DNA of 6,864 bases from Methanomicrobiales archaeon (GTDB lineage Archaea > Halobacteriota > Methanomicrobia > Methanomicrobiales > JACTUA01): positions 1-6,864 of the forward strand of contig JAJRCL010000075.1 in NCBI GenBank assembly GCA_028679035.1, read 5' to 3'. Position numbers and translations under genes: made by a program. This document shows, piece after piece, positions 5,626 through 6,864 of the stretch. Position 1 is the first letter of the stretch. The number at the start of each line of letters is the position of its first letter. The notes beneath the pieces were generated by a model, which worked only from the letters and a program-made list of their open reading frames with translations, was not told the DNA's origin and did no database searches.

Positions 5626-6507
5626 CTATACGTCCGTGCGTTCGAGAAGATGGGAGATGATCTCCTGGAATATGTGCGGGTAACAGGCATCCTCTCCCCC
5701 TTCCAGGGACGGATTATCATTCACTTCGATTACGCAGGCTTCCCCTGCAGACTCTTTGATGTCAACCCCGTAGAAGCCCCGTCCGATCGCGTTTGCCGCG
5801 GCGAGGGCAAGGTTCACCACAACCGGCGGCACCTCCTCCTGGCTGACACTTTTTACCGCACAATACACAACATGCCCGTTTACAGTCGCCTGGATCTTGA
5901 ACGTCTCGCTCGGGATGATGTACTTACAGGCATAGAGGAATTTCCCGTCCAGCACCCCGACCCTCCAGTCATACGTGCTCTCCACGTACTGCTGCACGAC
6001 GATCCAGTCCGAGAGCTTCATGAACCGGGCGGCGGTGCGGACGAATTCCCGGGGCGTGTTCGCTTTTTCCACCCGCAGAGAGAACGAAGTCGATGGCTCC
6101 TTGAGAATCAGTGGTGTACCGAGCTCGGTAAAAAGCTGTGCGATCCGGGCTGGTGCAAGTTCTTTCCGGGAGAGAAAAACCGTTCTCGGGATCGCGACAT
6201 GGTGCTGCATCAGGTGCAGGTACATATTCACCTTGTCCGAGCAGATCTGGATCGATCGCGGATCGTCAATAACCGGGATCCCGTGGAGCTCCGCCATCTT
6301 TGCCGCAACGAAACTGATGTTCATTGGATCGGTCCTGCTCCGGATGAAAAGGGCATCCACGGTGAGAATTTTTTTGATCTCCACCGGAAAAATGAAGTAG
6401 ACCGTATGTCCCCGTGCTTCCGCACTGTCCCGGCAGCTGATGAGGGAGGTGAGCTGTTCGGAATTGCTAAGCGTCTGGCGGTCGACAAACACCCCGAGTT
6501 TACCCAT
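5626..6507 (-). CDS. RimK-like ATP-grasp ligase (catalytic half of an RLAN/ATP-grasp pair)
   Basis: A 293-residue ATP-grasp enzyme of the RimK/glutathione-synthetase type, which activates a carboxylate as acyl phosphate and joins it to an amine. Visible landmarks are DALFIRSRTD (51-60) and IPVIDDPRSIQICSDK (77-92), the pre-ATP-grasp part; LILKEP (133-138) with Lys136 for ATP; the loop STSFSLRVEK (139-148); VVQQYV (170-175), the adenine-side hinge; DWRVGVLDGK (180-189); and the metal-binding end D249 with EVNDNPSLEGG (261-271; E261, N263). The DALFIR and VIDDPRSI blocks resemble the ATP-grasp part of bacterial proteins that carry an N-terminal RLAN domain. The ATG at 6507 overlaps the end of the upstream RLAN gene by 8 bases and has a strong ribosome binding site within that gene. 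The loop lacks the glycine-rich GSxGxG form of classical RimK. The substrate is unknown; peptide synthesis or protein tagging are both possible. Confidence 0.9.
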   Translation of the reverse strand: MGKLGVFVDRQTLSNSEQLTSLISCRDSAEARGHTVYFIFPVEIKKILTVDALFIRSRTDPMNISFVAAKMAELHGIPVIDDPRSIQICSDKVNMYLHLMQHHVAIPRTVFLSRKELAPARIAQLFTELGTPLILKEPSTSFSLRVEKANTPREFVRTAARFMKLSDWIVVQQYVESTYDWRVGVLDGKFLYACKYIIPSETFKIQATVNGHVVYCAVKSVSQEEVPPVVVNLALAAANAIGRGFYGVDIKESAGEACVIEVNDNPSLEGGEDACYPHIFQEIISHLLERTDV

Positions 6508-6864
6508 GGGAACCCTCCCCGAGAACGTCCCGGATCAGCTGCCGGTCGCGGATCGAGAGCTTGGCAAATTTGAATGGCGTAAGGGAGGAAAGGGAGTACC
6601 CTTCATCCTTACGGACACAAACAAGCGTGAAAAGCGGAATCCGGAAGCAGCGGTAGATTTTCTCTGCGATGGATGCCATGCCCGTATCAGTTCCGGAGAC
6701 TTTCCCAAAAACGCAGAGGGTATTGACCACCTGTGCCGGATCATCGATCTTCTGGTAACAGAACGGATACTTGAGTTTGTTCGTGATGTGTGTGATCAGC
6801 TCCCCGGCGGTATCGGGATTATTGAGCACGATATAATCTGCCGGATCGGAAAAATAGTTGATGC
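6500..6864 (-). CDS. RLAN-domain protein, C-terminal part (start beyond window)
   Basis: The last 120 residues of a gene that enters from the right edge. It reads without a stop from 6864 to a TAA at 6500-6502. The GTG at 6829 is internal, because the frame stays open upstream of it. The stretch from VVNTLCVFGK to LTPFKFAKLS and RQLIRDVL resembles the C-terminal half of the RLAN domain (RimK-like ATP-grasp N-terminal domain): a phenylalanine-glycine turn, a helix ending in IYRCFRIPLFTL, a beta strand, then a helix after LSIRDRQ. In bacterial relatives RLAN is joined to the ATP-grasp domain in one chain. Here it ends with GEGSHG and a stop, and the ATP-grasp gene begins within its last codons, so the two are surely co-translated and probably form a complex. 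RLAN function is not established. The assignment rests on pattern memory and on the neighbouring gene. Confidence 0.7.
   Translation of the reverse strand, partial: INYFSDPADYIVLNNPDTAGELITHITNKLKYPFCYQKIDDPAQVVNTLCVFGKVSGTDTGMASIAEKIYRCFRIPLFTLVCVRKDEGYSLSSLTPFKFAKLSIRDRQLIRDVLGEGSHG
6513..6520 (-). promoter_or_regulatory. Ribosome binding site of the ATP-grasp gene
   Basis: GGGGAGGG on the minus strand, 5 bases before the ATG at 6507 and inside the last codons of the RLAN gene. It is the strongest Shine-Dalgarno in the window. It fixes the start and shows that the ATP-grasp part is initiated separately rather than produced by a sequencing frameshift in a fused gene. Confidence 0.7.

Noticed and set aside
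5512..6573. Plus-strand open frame of 353 codons
   Set aside because: It is antisense to the ATP-grasp gene, its translation resembles no family, and motifs are conserved only on the minus strand.

Overview
The window looks like part of the chromosome of a methanogenic archaeon, most likely from the Methanomicrobiales (Methanoregula-like). This placement is an inference. It rests on A+T-rich archaeal TATA-like boxes placed about 25-30 bases before starts, on oligo-T rather than bacterial-style terminators, on two TPR genes that appear to be leaderless, and on the typical archaeal flavour of the proteins. No RNA gene, insertion sequence, CRISPR array or phage gene is visible. Coding density is high and no gene-free stretch exceeds 180 bases.

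Layout, left to right. Bases 1-3280 hold four minus-strand genes, read right to left: a DMT/EamA transporter (3280-2426), a YkgJ-type cysteine-cluster protein (2310-1816), a GCS2-type carboxylate-amine ligase (1819-698), and the N-terminal half of an ArsB/NhaD/SLC13-type ion permease that runs off the left edge (631-1). The cysteine-cluster and ligase genes share an ATGA overlap and should be translationally coupled. The permease follows after 66 bases. Bases 3281-3457 are a divergent promoter region with a perfect 19-base inverted repeat. Two plus-strand TPR-only genes follow (3458-3934 and 3978-4616), each with a TATA-like box close to its start and no Shine-Dalgarno. A bidirectional A/T-rich terminator (about 4617-4640) separates them from a minus-strand lipoprotein of the dienelactone hydrolase family (5445-4675), which has its own promoter. 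The right end holds a minus-strand pair: a partial RLAN-domain protein (6864-6500) overlapping by 8 bases a RimK-like ATP-grasp ligase (6507-5626).

The most interesting point is that two unrelated amide-bond-forming enzymes, the GCS2 ligase and the RLAN/ATP-grasp pair, lie within 4 kb. The RLAN and ATP-grasp parts, usually one fused polypeptide in bacteria, are two overlapping genes here. With a cysteine-cluster protein coupled to one ligase and membrane transporters on both sides of that pair, the region could encode a small peptide, thiol or amino-acid-tagging pathway. No substrate can be read from the sequence, and nothing proves that the two ligase loci work together.
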